Source: CAWUIO01 sp963922455
Lineage (GTDB): Bacteria; Bacteroidota; Bacteroidia; Cytophagales; Microscillaceae
DNA: 64,000 nt
Reading direction: 5' to 3'
NCBI GenBank assembly: GCA_963922455.1
Contig: CAWUIO010000011.1
Location: forward strand, 23,848-87,847
Each line of letters begins with the position of its first letter. Position 1 is the first letter of the stretch. Below the pieces are notes generated by a model, which saw only the letters and a list, made by a program, of their open reading frames with translations, did not search any database and was not told where the DNA came from. Positions 17,465 through 24,997 of this stretch are shown here, in pieces. The position numbers and the translations under genes were made by a program.

Positions 17465-18354
17465 TTTTTGAAGGCTTGCTCTCGTAAATATGTATATACA
17501 GAGGTAAAGTCCTTATCTCCCCATCCTTCTTGTCGGGCCTGGGCATATAATTCCTTGGCCAAATTCATGGAGGGCATGGGTACTTGGGTATCATAAGCGC
17601 TCAAGCTAGCCAAATGAAGATCTTTCTGTATCCATTTTAGCGGAAAGTTGGGCTCATAGTCTTCCGTTTCAAGCTTCGCTCGAACATTTGCCAGAAATGG
17701 GGGCGTTACGGGGGCATTAAGCAAGACATTCAAGAGTACTTCTTGCTTTAAGCCCATGCCTTCCCCCAAAACCATCGCCTCGGCAAAAACCCACATCGAC
17801 TGGGCCAGGAGTAAGTTGATTAGCATTTTCATGGAGCTGCCCATGCCTACTTCACCCAAGTGCACATCTTTTTTGCCCATAAGGGCGGTTAAGGGGGCAC
17901 ACAAATCTACTATTTGGCTAGGACCACCCAGTAAAAAGAGTAACTCCCCTTTTTCGGCGGGCCCTTTGGTACCTGCCACGGGGGCATCAAGATAGGCAAT
18001 CCCTTTGTCTTGGGCCAGAGCGGCCATTTCCCGGGCAAAGCTAGGGTCTACGGTGCTGGTATTCATCCAGGTGCTCCCTTTGGGCATGAAATTTAAAAAG
18101 CCATCGGGTCCGGTGGCGATCTGGCGAATTACTTGGGGCTCGGAGAGCATCGTGATGAGTACTTCCACTCCCGGGGCCATTTCTGAGGGACTCGCCAAGC
18201 TAGCCCCCGCTTTGATTAACTTCTCCGCTTTTTCGGGACTTCGGTTAAATACTTTGACTTCGTGCCCGGCTTGCACAAGATGCTTGGCCATTCGGCTACC
18301 CATGATGCCTAATCCTATAAATCCTATTTTCATATTTTGTATTTTTATTGCCAA
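17461..18354 (-). CDS. NAD(P)-dependent beta-hydroxyacid dehydrogenase family protein
   Basis: This cytoplasmic oxidoreductase belongs to the 3-hydroxyisobutyrate/GLYR1/tartronate-semialdehyde reductase group. It has an N-terminal Rossmann motif MKIGFIGLGIMGSRMAKHL (GxGxxG), the substrate loop DAPVAGTKGPAEKG near residue 125, and the catalytic lysine in GSSMKMLINLL. The substrate cannot be told; the GTKGPAEKG loop is nearest the GLYR1/succinic-semialdehyde reductase type. The natural start is probably the ATG at 18333 (MKIGFIGL), since the first seven residues precede the Rossmann strand. It is convergent with the type ISP-like gene: the two stop codons overlap by a few bases. Confidence 0.88.
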   Translation of the reverse strand: MAIKIQNMKIGFIGLGIMGSRMAKHLVQAGHEVKVFNRSPEKAEKLIKAGASLASPSEMAPGVEVLITMLSEPQVIRQIATGPDGFLNFMPKGSTWMNTSTVDPSFAREMAALAQDKGIAYLDAPVAGTKGPAEKGELLFLLGGPSQIVDLCAPLTALMGKKDVHLGEVGMGSSMKMLINLLLAQSMWVFAEAMVLGEGMGLKQEVLLNVLLNAPVTPPFLANVRAKLETEDYEPNFPLKWIQKDLHLASLSAYDTQVPMPSMNLAKELYAQARQEGWGDKDFTSVYTYLREQAFKN

Positions 18355-18422
18355 GATGGAGGAAATGCCCTGCCATATCTAGCCCAAAAAAGTCAAAAGT
18401 GGTCATTTTGGTTCAAAACTTT

Positions 18423-18553
18423 GGGGCGGCCCCCTCCCGAAGTACATAAAATGCCCCCAATGTCCGAAGGTGCCGGGAGGGGTCAGGCTCTCGCCCGTCG
18501 CCGGCCAACCCGCAGACCAGCGGCGGGCTCCAAAAGGGCTCCATCCTTCCGCC
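18423..18553 (-). repeat. Intergenic hairpin element, copy C (divergent core)
   Basis: 131 bp, reversed: hairpin end GGGGCGGCCCC at the left, conserved end (CCATCCTTCCGCC) at the right. Hairpin arms are CCCCTCCCG (18431-18439) and CGGGAGGGG (18474-18482), a perfect 9-bp stem with a sequence unlike any other copy. The core has drifted (GCTCTCGCCCGTCGCC). It faces copy D across 91 bp. Confidence 0.8.
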
Positions 18554-18644
18554 GGGGTCTTGATTTATGAGGTAAACTTTACCCTAAAAATTCACATTGG
18601 GGCTTCCATAGATGTAAGGAAATAATTTTCACGTGGGGCTTTGA

Positions 18645-18784
18645 TAGCGTAGGGATAGAGCGGCCTGTTTGAGCTCGTGCAGGCCCAGCGGGGAAAGGCA
18701 GCGAGTAGCGAAAGCCCGACCCGGAGGCCCAGCACCCATTTTTACATGCGGCCAGGTTTTTCAGGGGGCCGGAGGGGACGCCCC
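18645..18784 (+). repeat. Intergenic hairpin element, copy D
   Basis: About 140 bp, forward, with AGGGATAGAGCGGCCTGTTTGA at the left (split by its neighbours) and the exact core GCGAGTAGCGAAAGCCCG. The distal hairpin is imperfect (best short pairing GGCCC/GGGCC), the weakest stem of the set, and the end reads GGGGACGCCCC. The hairpin end points to the 3' side of the SRPBCC gene, 163 bp away. Confidence 0.82.
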
Positions 18785-18947
18785 AAATACCTTAGATCTT
18801 TAGCCTAAGCCTATACGTATCAAGTAATTACAAACCTTAGCTAGGTAGCACAAAGACCCAGAGTTTGAAAAGTCCTAAAAGATGTGTTTACGTCCATGAA
18901 CGCATGCCATGACTTGGCAGAATTTCAAAAATAAATACGCAAGGGGC

Positions 18948-19400
18948 TTAGACTTCCGACTTGGCCGCCGCCGCCTCGGCAAAACTCTTGAAGTTGTTCA
19001 TCATTTTACGGGTCTCTTTCTTGAAGTTGCCCGGGAACAACCAGCCGATGACTCGCATAAAGCCTTTGAAGCGAAACTCACTGAGCATAACCCATTGGGT
19101 TTTGTGGGAGCTAAGTGCCACAAATTCATTCTCGATGCGGTTATACACTCCTGGGGCTTCGTAGGTGCCATGGAAGCGCTCGGGGAACTCCCGTAGGGTG
19201 ATGGTCTCAATCATTTCCATGTCCCGCTTGCCCATTTTGTATTTCAATTTGGACTTGGCACCCACTTGGCCGGGCTCTCCACTGAGGTGATCAAAACTGA
19301 GTAAGTCAGGCTGCCACTTGTACAGGTTTTCCGTACTATCAAAAAGCTCAATAAGCTTGTCCCGGGGCAAATCGATCTCGATTTCAATTTTATATTCCAT
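18948..19400 (-). CDS. SRPBCC (START-like) domain protein
   Basis: This 150-residue protein has the helix-grip SRPBCC fold: MEYKIEIEIDLPRDKLIELFDSTENLYKWQPDLLSF is the typical first strand and helix, and MRVIGWLFPGNFKKETRKMMNNFKSFAEA the C-terminal helix. It binds a hydrophobic ligand or acts in transport; no catalytic residues can be assigned. I start it at the ATG at 19400 rather than the upstream in-frame ATG at 19481, because the extra 27 residues are unlike the family and the strand motif begins directly at this methionine. It is a single gene flanked by copy D downstream. Confidence 0.8.
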   Translation of the reverse strand: MEYKIEIEIDLPRDKLIELFDSTENLYKWQPDLLSFDHLSGEPGQVGAKSKLKYKMGKRDMEMIETITLREFPERFHGTYEAPGVYNRIENEFVALSSHKTQWVMLSEFRFKGFMRVIGWLFPGNFKKETRKMMNNFKSFAEAAAAKSEV

Positions 19401-19544
19401 GATAAGGTGGCAATAAAAAAATATGGGGAGCTTAGCTAAGGAAAACCAAGCTAGGGGCTTAGGTTTTAGGCTAGCACGCAAACCTATTGAAATTGCAGTC
19501 TTTTTGAGATTTTAGTAGAGGTTTATTTATTAAATTACTGGGTT

Positions 19545-19582
19545 GAAACACCCCTGGAAACTAGAATTTACAGGGGTGTTTC
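19545..19582. terminator. Strong hairpin at the 3' end of the 19.6 kb gene
   Basis: GAAACACCCCTG (19545-19556) pairs perfectly with CAGGGGTGTTTC (19571-19582), loop 14 nt. It lies immediately after the stop of the leftward gene. The T-run is on the plus-strand side (TTTATTTTTT), so as a terminator for the leftward gene it is atypical. Confidence 0.65.
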
Positions 19583-19583
19583 T

Positions 19584-20660
19584 TTATTTTTTCAGGTCTT
19601 TTTGAGGGATCCATCCACACAAATAGGGTGCTGTCTTTCTACCTGTTTTGTATTCTCCATCTACCCGATGAAAATCGTCCATACCATGCCTCATGCTGGT
19701 CTCTTGGATATTGGCTTCGGGGCTTACCGCAACCAAAGCCCAATCTCCCTCTTCGGCGAGTACCATCACCTTGCTCGGCAAACCCAGGTCGGCAACGACA
19801 TTTCCTCTCAAGCACCTCGTTCTTGCCTCTATACTATATTCCTCTGGGTTTTTTGTGGTATCATCTACCAGGGGGGCGCTACGGAGCTCACTCCTAGCTA
19901 ATAATTGCGAAGCCACCGGTTCTTGAAAAGACTTAGGGATCTGAATTTGAGAGGGATAGTATAGCTTGGGGCCCAAGGAAAAGGTTTTTTGCTTAGCGTT
20001 AAACACTATATTTTCCATAATGACCGGTTCGGCCTGGTCTATCACCCTAATCTCATACCGGAATACCATACCCTCAGGGTTTGTCAAAATTTCCATAAAA
20101 TCTCCGGAGTTGTCTAAGAGGTATTGGTATTTGCCATCTTGCAAGGCATACATATAATATCCTGGTGTGGGCCCAAAGTATACCCTGACAAAAAGAATCA
20201 TATCGGCTATGCCATCTTGATTCACATCCAATATGCGCATCGGGTAATGTCCTCCTCCATCGTATATCTCAATCGGATTACCCGATTGCACGGCTTCCAG
20301 AGAATGCTGTAAAGATCGTATCTTAAACTGATCACTTGAGGAGGCTATTTCGGCATTAATTTGAGAAATAAGCTGGCTTTTTTGGCTAGGATCCAGGCTT
20401 ATCTTCAAGTGTTGGGCTAAAATGAGGACATCTTCTTTATAACTTCCTGAATTTAAAAATTGATCAAGTAATTTTTTTGAAGCGGTCTTGTCCCCTTTCC
20501 AAGCAAGCTGGTCCAGGCTACTTTTGGCTTTTTCCAATTTACCGTCCCCATACCTACTTATTAGGATGTTAAAGGCACTGGATGTTTGAGAATACCCCGG
20601 GCTTAGGGGGCAAAGAGAAATAAAAAGTAAGTAAACCCAGACTTGCTTGGTGTATAGCAT
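19584..20660 (-). CDS. Exported protein with a calcium-type repeat and SH3-like C-terminus
   Basis: This 358-residue protein has a signal peptide (VWVYLLFISLCPLSPGYSQ). The middle has one DVNQDGIADMILFVRVYFG stretch, which resembles an FG-GAP/VCBS or EF-hand-like D-x-N-x-D-G-x-x-D loop. The C-terminal 80 residues (RTRCLRGNVVADLGLPSKV..., EEGDWALVAVS, GWIPQKDLKK) look like a bacterial SH3 fold. The first 120 residues are helical and lysine-rich. No enzyme motif is visible; the family is not recognised. It is the last gene of a leftward cluster, 10 bp after the LamG lipoprotein. Confidence 0.65.
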   Translation of the reverse strand: MLYTKQVWVYLLFISLCPLSPGYSQTSSAFNILISRYGDGKLEKAKSSLDQLAWKGDKTASKKLLDQFLNSGSYKEDVLILAQHLKISLDPSQKSQLISQINAEIASSSDQFKIRSLQHSLEAVQSGNPIEIYDGGGHYPMRILDVNQDGIADMILFVRVYFGPTPGYYMYALQDGKYQYLLDNSGDFMEILTNPEGMVFRYEIRVIDQAEPVIMENIVFNAKQKTFSLGPKLYYPSQIQIPKSFQEPVASQLLARSELRSAPLVDDTTKNPEEYSIEARTRCLRGNVVADLGLPSKVMVLAEEGDWALVAVSPEANIQETSMRHGMDDFHRVDGEYKTGRKTAPYLCGWIPQKDLKK

Positions 20661-20670
20661 ACATGTAATA

Positions 20671-21588
20671 TTAAAAAGAATCCATATAGGGCTTTATACC
20701 CTCTTCCAACTCATAAAGTTGTTTGACTTCCTCCTCATTGAAGGGCCGGGCAAAAATTGCTAACTCATCCATTCTTCCTATAAAGCTAAGGCCTAGGTAA
20801 ATATTCGCTTGGCCTACATCCCAGGTATAAGGATCATCTATGCCAGCCACGGTGCCTTTCTTTTCTCCATTGAGATACAAACTAGCGGTGCTTGTCTCAT
20901 TACCCAATTGCTCGTAGCTTATAAATACGTGAGTCCACGTATCAGCGTTGAAAGGAGGATTTTTCACTCGCACACATCGTCGGTCAAACTCTTCATCGGC
21001 CGAGGTATCCAAGGTATCTTGACTCCACACATCTAAATCACCAAAAACTCCTAAACGGAAATCACGGGGCTCATCTTGGGTAAAATCAACCCAAATCGAG
21101 GCATCATTATACCGTACGTCCGTAATTTGGATCGGATCGGTATAACCCGGGGCTAATTCTTTTTCTGGATCTACCTTTAACCAAAACGAAATACTGCCCG
21201 TCCAGGCACTCGAGTCATATACTATATTATTGTTTGCTTTAAAATAAACTACGGTATCGCTTTTATTGCCAAAATGAAAAGCTCCCCCAAAGCGTCCTCC
21301 ATCCGATTCTAGGCTATGATCTGTATTGTGTAAACCCGCTTGGGCTTCTTCTAATTGCTTTCGAGAGGGTGCCGTATAAAATGAAGGGTCTCCCTTGGCA
21401 AAATCGGCATCTGGGCTCGAGTCGAATGAAGCATACAAAGTGATTTGAGAAAGGAAATCTGGGCTAGTAGCCTGGTCTTGGCTAGTCGTATCCGTGGCCA
21501 CGTTTTGCGTGGTAGATGGTCCGGAGCCACAGGCTCCCAACAGGGCGGATACAATAACAATACAGCATGAGAGACGAAAAAATGACAT
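20671..21588 (-). CDS. LamG-domain lipoprotein
   Basis: This is an exported lipoprotein with a lipobox (LLGACGSGPS) and a concanavalin-like LamG/laminin-G-3 domain: SLESDGGRFGGAFHFGNK, WTGSISFWLKVDPEK, WTHVFISYEQLGNETSTASLYLNGEK and NIYLGLSFIGRMDELAIFARPFNEEEVKQLYE are all characteristic. It probably binds carbohydrate or a surface ligand. I choose the ATG at 21588 (MSFFRLSCC), which puts the signal peptide at the N-terminus; the in-frame ATG at 21627 would add 13 residues before it. Same strand as the SpoIIE receptor gene, 68 bp downstream of it. Confidence 0.82.
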   Translation of the reverse strand: MSFFRLSCCIVIVSALLGACGSGPSTTQNVATDTTSQDQATSPDFLSQITLYASFDSSPDADFAKGDPSFYTAPSRKQLEEAQAGLHNTDHSLESDGGRFGGAFHFGNKSDTVVYFKANNNIVYDSSAWTGSISFWLKVDPEKELAPGYTDPIQITDVRYNDASIWVDFTQDEPRDFRLGVFGDLDVWSQDTLDTSADEEFDRRCVRVKNPPFNADTWTHVFISYEQLGNETSTASLYLNGEKKGTVAGIDDPYTWDVGQANIYLGLSFIGRMDELAIFARPFNEEEVKQLYELEEGIKPYMDSF

Positions 21589-21656
21589 AGGTTGTGTTGA
21601 TTTGGGTAAAGGTTCCAATAAAAGCAATTTTGTAGAAAGAAGGAATACTTAAAGCA

Positions 21657-23600
21657 TCAAATACGCAATCCGATTCCTGTAATGTCATCTCTTTGCTCGG
21701 TTTGCACCATATGTGAATCCAAGAGGGCTTCTAATTTTTGCAATTGCTTATCTGTCCCTAGCGTGGATACCTCCTCTAAGGTTTGTAGAAGTTGCGGTTC
21801 CCCAAACTTTTTACGTTTTACGTTATTTTGATCGGCCAAACCATCGGTAAAAAGATACATCATATCCCCCGGATGCAAGTCTATTTGCTTAGACTCAAAA
21901 GAGATTGATTCGTTTTGTAAGCCTCCAATAGATTTTCGGGTACCTTTAATTTTCTTCATGGTACTGGTTTCCTTACCATAAATATATAAGGGGCGCTTGG
22001 CCGATGCATATACCAGCGATGTTTTATTCTTCTGATTCTTTAATCGGCATACGACCAGATCTAGGCCATTATTGTCTTGGTTTTGATCTTGGCATAGGGT
22101 TTTTTTTAGGGATTCGTGCAATGTATTCAGGATATCGCCCGGTCCATTGATTTTTTGGGTAACTATAATTTCTTGCAGCAACATAATTGCAATGAGTGAG
22201 ATAAACGCTCCAGGCACCCCATGCCCCGTACAATCTCCGACAACTATATACATATTTTCTTTGTAGGTGTGTACCCAATAAAAATCACCCGAAACTACAT
22301 CGCGTGGCCGATAGAGTAAAAAGTAGTCTTTAAAATATTGGGCCAGTGTATTGCGGGAAGGCATGATAGCCTTTTGAATAAACTGGGCAGTATTCAAACT
22401 TTTACCAATCATCTGATCTTTTTGTACTAATAATTTATGCTGGCTTTCCAAGGCATCCCTCTGGCTGGATATCTCTTCAGATTGTTGAATTAGCTCTTCA
22501 TTTTGGGTAATGATCTCGTTATTTTTCTCCATCAAAATTCTTTGGGTCTTTTTCTGGAATTTATAGCGTCCTTGTATTACAAAGGCCATCCCAATTAGTA
22601 GGACAATAGAAAGTCCCCCCAAGGCAATCATCCAATTTCTCCGCACCAAGGCCTCGTCTTTGGCCATGACTTGTTTTAAGTTTAAATCTCTCTCTCGGGT
22701 CAAAATTTCAATTTCACTTTGGTCAAATTCGGAACGGCTATCGCCTACTTTTATAATCAGCTCTTGAGCATCTTGGCCAAAGTACTTCCGGATCACTTTT
22801 TCCGTAAACGCTTGGGTTGGCTCCTGATCAAAAAACGCTTCCAAAGGCTTTTGCCAATCACTTCCTTTGGCTAAAACAATGGCCCGGCCCTGGCCATACG
22901 ATTTGAATATATTTTGCCGATGAAGGTAATCCCCACTTTTGATCCGGGAAAAGTAACTATCCAACTGCATAAAGGTGAATACATTGTCGTGCGACATCAA
23001 GTACTCCCACACTTTCACAAAGTTTTTTTGTTCTATAATTTGAAGATCAGGCAAAAACCTTTGCTTGACCGATTTGACCATTTCATCCAGGGTAGTTTTG
23101 GGGACAACCACTCCTTGTACGTGCCCAAATTTCTCGATAAATGCGGCGGTGTCCTTCAAAATAGGCAAGTTCATAGAAGAGACCATCACGGAGATGTCCG
23201 GCATATAACTGGGGCTAAAACTAACTTCCTTTTTCCTCTGATCGGTGATTGAAAAACTGGAAATAAAAAACGCCCCTTCTTTTGCCTCTTTCGCTTGCTT
23301 ATACACCTCAGAGAAGGCTTGTTTTTCAATAAATTTATATTGAAGATTAACCCGATAGTAGTCTTCTACAAACTTTTGAAAGCCCATAAGCATATCGTAC
23401 TCCAAACCCGAAAACTTACCATTTTCTTGCGAGATATACCCCGGAATTTGAAAATAATATACAGGAACTACAGCTTCTTTCCGTTCCAAGGTCTCCTCCC
23501 AGCTCTGCAATTTCTGTTGAGCCAGGCCTTGATTTCCTAAAAAGAGTAAGCCAAGGCATAATATAATTCTTGTCATATTATAAGCCGTGTAATATCGCAT
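21657..23600 (-). CDS. Solute-binding/SpoIIE-phosphatase transmembrane receptor
   Basis: This 647-residue signalling protein consists of a signal peptide (ILCLGLLFLGNQGLAQ), a periplasmic SBP_bac_3-like sensor (about 30-300, including FSGLEYDMLMGFQKFVEDYYRV and SSFSITDQRKKEVSFSPSYM), a membrane helix (about 323-344, WMIALGGLSIVLLIGMAFVI), a coiled coil rich in Q/E/I, and a C-terminal PP2C/SpoIIE phosphatase from about residue 430. Metal-binding aspartates are visible in VSGDFYW, VVGDCTGHGVPGA and LFTDGLADQ. It would sense an amino-acid-like ligand outside the membrane and dephosphorylate a cytoplasmic partner, likely an anti-sigma antagonist, which is inferred from the family. An ATG at 23576 is an alternative start. 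It follows the metallo-hydrolase gene by 7 bp. Confidence 0.87.
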   Translation of the reverse strand: MRYYTAYNMTRIILCLGLLFLGNQGLAQQKLQSWEETLERKEAVVPVYYFQIPGYISQENGKFSGLEYDMLMGFQKFVEDYYRVNLQYKFIEKQAFSEVYKQAKEAKEGAFFISSFSITDQRKKEVSFSPSYMPDISVMVSSMNLPILKDTAAFIEKFGHVQGVVVPKTTLDEMVKSVKQRFLPDLQIIEQKNFVKVWEYLMSHDNVFTFMQLDSYFSRIKSGDYLHRQNIFKSYGQGRAIVLAKGSDWQKPLEAFFDQEPTQAFTEKVIRKYFGQDAQELIIKVGDSRSEFDQSEIEILTRERDLNLKQVMAKDEALVRRNWMIALGGLSIVLLIGMAFVIQGRYKFQKKTQRILMEKNNEIITQNEELIQQSEEISSQRDALESQHKLLVQKDQMIGKSLNTAQFIQKAIMPSRNTLAQYFKDYFLLYRPRDVVSGDFYWVHTYKENMYIVVGDCTGHGVPGAFISLIAIMLLQEIIVTQKINGPGDILNTLHESLKKTLCQDQNQDNNGLDLVVCRLKNQKNKTSLVYASAKRPLYIYGKETSTMKKIKGTRKSIGGLQNESISFESKQIDLHPGDMMYLFTDGLADQNNVKRKKFGEPQLLQTLEEVSTLGTDKQLQKLEALLDSHMVQTEQRDDITGIGLRI

Positions 23601-23607
23601 AAGAAAA

Positions 23608-24570
23608 CTATAAGTTGATCACTTGCCCTATCTCGGCAATTTTAAATCCCAACCGGGCCGTGGTGCGTCTCTCGGGGCTATTGCGCAGCAATGGATTGGT
23701 ATGATTTAAATGTATAAAATAAATCTTTGACTTCTCTAATTCGGGTAATTCACGAAATAAAGCAATACTCTCCTCGATGAAAGGATGGGGGATTTCTTGC
23801 ATATCCCGCCCCGGAATTTCACCATTCTGGTAAAATGTCCCATCCAATAAGGCCACATCCACCTGTTGTATTTCTTCCCGGATATCTCTTTGCCATTTGT
23901 TCCACTTATCGATATCCGGGATAAACAATACCTTTTTACGTGGCCCTATAATCCGAAACCCTACGGTTTCAGAATATTCATCTCGGTGGGGTACCCTAAG
24001 GGCTTGTACTTGAATATTCGGACTAAGCTGCACCACAGAATCCTCTTGAAGTGGCAAAAGCCTAATGTTTTTACGTTTCACCAAGAGGCTCCACGGCCCA
24101 TGCGTACTCAAAAACGTATTCATTTTAGGCATGACGTACGTGTTTACTTCTTGGGCATCCATCACTTCCTTACCCAAATGTATTAAACCTGTATAGTGCC
24201 CAATATGGGCATGCGTCAATAGCAAAGCATCCAAAACCCCATGGGCACTGGGAAACTCTTCCAACATCTCTAATTGCGGCCGAAAGTCTGGGCTTGCCTC
24301 GATCATAGCCCGAAATTGATGCTCGGTATCTAAAAGGCCTAATGACACCACATGTTGAGGTTCCGCTTTCCCCTCCCGTATCGCTTGGCAACAAGCTTTC
24401 TGACAATGCGCCTGGGGATATCCCGCATCTTGGGCAATTCCCAGAATTTTGATACATGTTTTGGCCAAGTTTGTATCCTCTACTTCTTCTGAGAGCTTTT
24501 CCTGACATGCTACTTGAAAAAGCAACCCTAAACAGCTGCCTAAGAGCCCAATTTGTCTTAAATACCTCAT
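23608..24570 (-). CDS. PqqB-like metallo-beta-lactamase-fold lipoprotein
   Basis: This MBL-fold hydrolase has the N-terminal PqqB signature LGIAQDAGYPQAHCQKACC (PQxxCxxxC type) after a lipoprotein signal (GLLFQVACQEK). A metal motif THAHIGHYTGL (HxHxxH) appears near residue 145, and further histidines in RVPHRDEYS, FIPDID and IHLNHTNPLLRN. True PqqB enzymes are cytoplasmic; this one is exported and no pqqA/C/D/E is nearby, so it is a paralogue of unknown substrate, not evidence for PQQ synthesis. I start at the ATG at 24570; the longer frame needs a TTG at 24576. It is the first gene of the leftward cluster with the SpoIIE receptor. Confidence 0.8.
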   Translation of the reverse strand: MRYLRQIGLLGSCLGLLFQVACQEKLSEEVEDTNLAKTCIKILGIAQDAGYPQAHCQKACCQAIREGKAEPQHVVSLGLLDTEHQFRAMIEASPDFRPQLEMLEEFPSAHGVLDALLLTHAHIGHYTGLIHLGKEVMDAQEVNTYVMPKMNTFLSTHGPWSLLVKRKNIRLLPLQEDSVVQLSPNIQVQALRVPHRDEYSETVGFRIIGPRKKVLFIPDIDKWNKWQRDIREEIQQVDVALLDGTFYQNGEIPGRDMQEIPHPFIEESIALFRELPELEKSKIYFIHLNHTNPLLRNSPERRTTARLGFKIAEIGQVINL

Positions 24571-24632
24571 AAACAATCATTATTTAGATTTCCTTTAAAA
24601 TATAAGGAAATGGAATAGTTACTCCAATATCC

Positions 24633-24663
24633 AAAAAAAGATCGAGACAATGCTGCCCCGACC
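24633..24663 (-). terminator. Minus-strand terminator downstream of the histidine kinase and copy E
   Basis: Read on the minus strand, GGTCGGGGCA and TGTCTCGATC form a 10-bp stem with G-U pairs and a 4-nt loop, followed by seven T. The only leftward gene reading into it is the histidine kinase, so copy E would lie inside that transcript's 3' untranslated region. Confidence 0.7.
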
Positions 24664-24745
24664 TTTCCGTAGGGATAAAATCCCGGTCTACTTTAAATAA
24701 AACGTGTATAGATCACCTAAGGCGTACTATTCCCAAATCTTCATA

Positions 24746-24875
24746 GGAGCTTGCCCGCGCTTACCAAGTACGTAAGCAAATTATAAAAAAATACCAGCGC
24801 GGGCCGGGCTCTCGCTACTCGCCGGCCAACCCACTACCAGCGGCGGGCTCAGACAGGCCGCTCAATCCCTAAGCC
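24746..24875 (-). repeat. Intergenic hairpin element, copy E
   Basis: 130 bp, reversed. Hairpin arms GCCCGCGC (24753-24760) and GCGCGGGC (24797-24804), perfect 8 bp. The core has one mismatch (GCGAGTAGCGAGAGCCCG read on the minus strand). It has the CCAGCGGCGG variant of the middle region, as in A, C and L. It sits between the kinase stop and the terminator at 24633. Confidence 0.87.
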
Positions 24876-24997
24876 AGTTCGCTCGTCTCTGAACCACTTC
24901 ATTCACTTGAAATAAAGATTAGAACTAATTTTTTGGAAGACCTTTGCTTCGTAGACCAAGCTCGGGCCAAAAGGGTTGTCTCTGCTTAAAAAAAGAA

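Noticed and set aside
18337..18570. Open frame across copy C with proline/arginine-rich translation
   Set aside because: Its second half is repeat-derived and its first half antisense to the dehydrogenase start.
23608..24570. A PQQ biosynthesis locus
   Set aside because: Only a PqqB-like protein is present, it carries a lipoprotein signal, and pqqA, C, D, E are absent.
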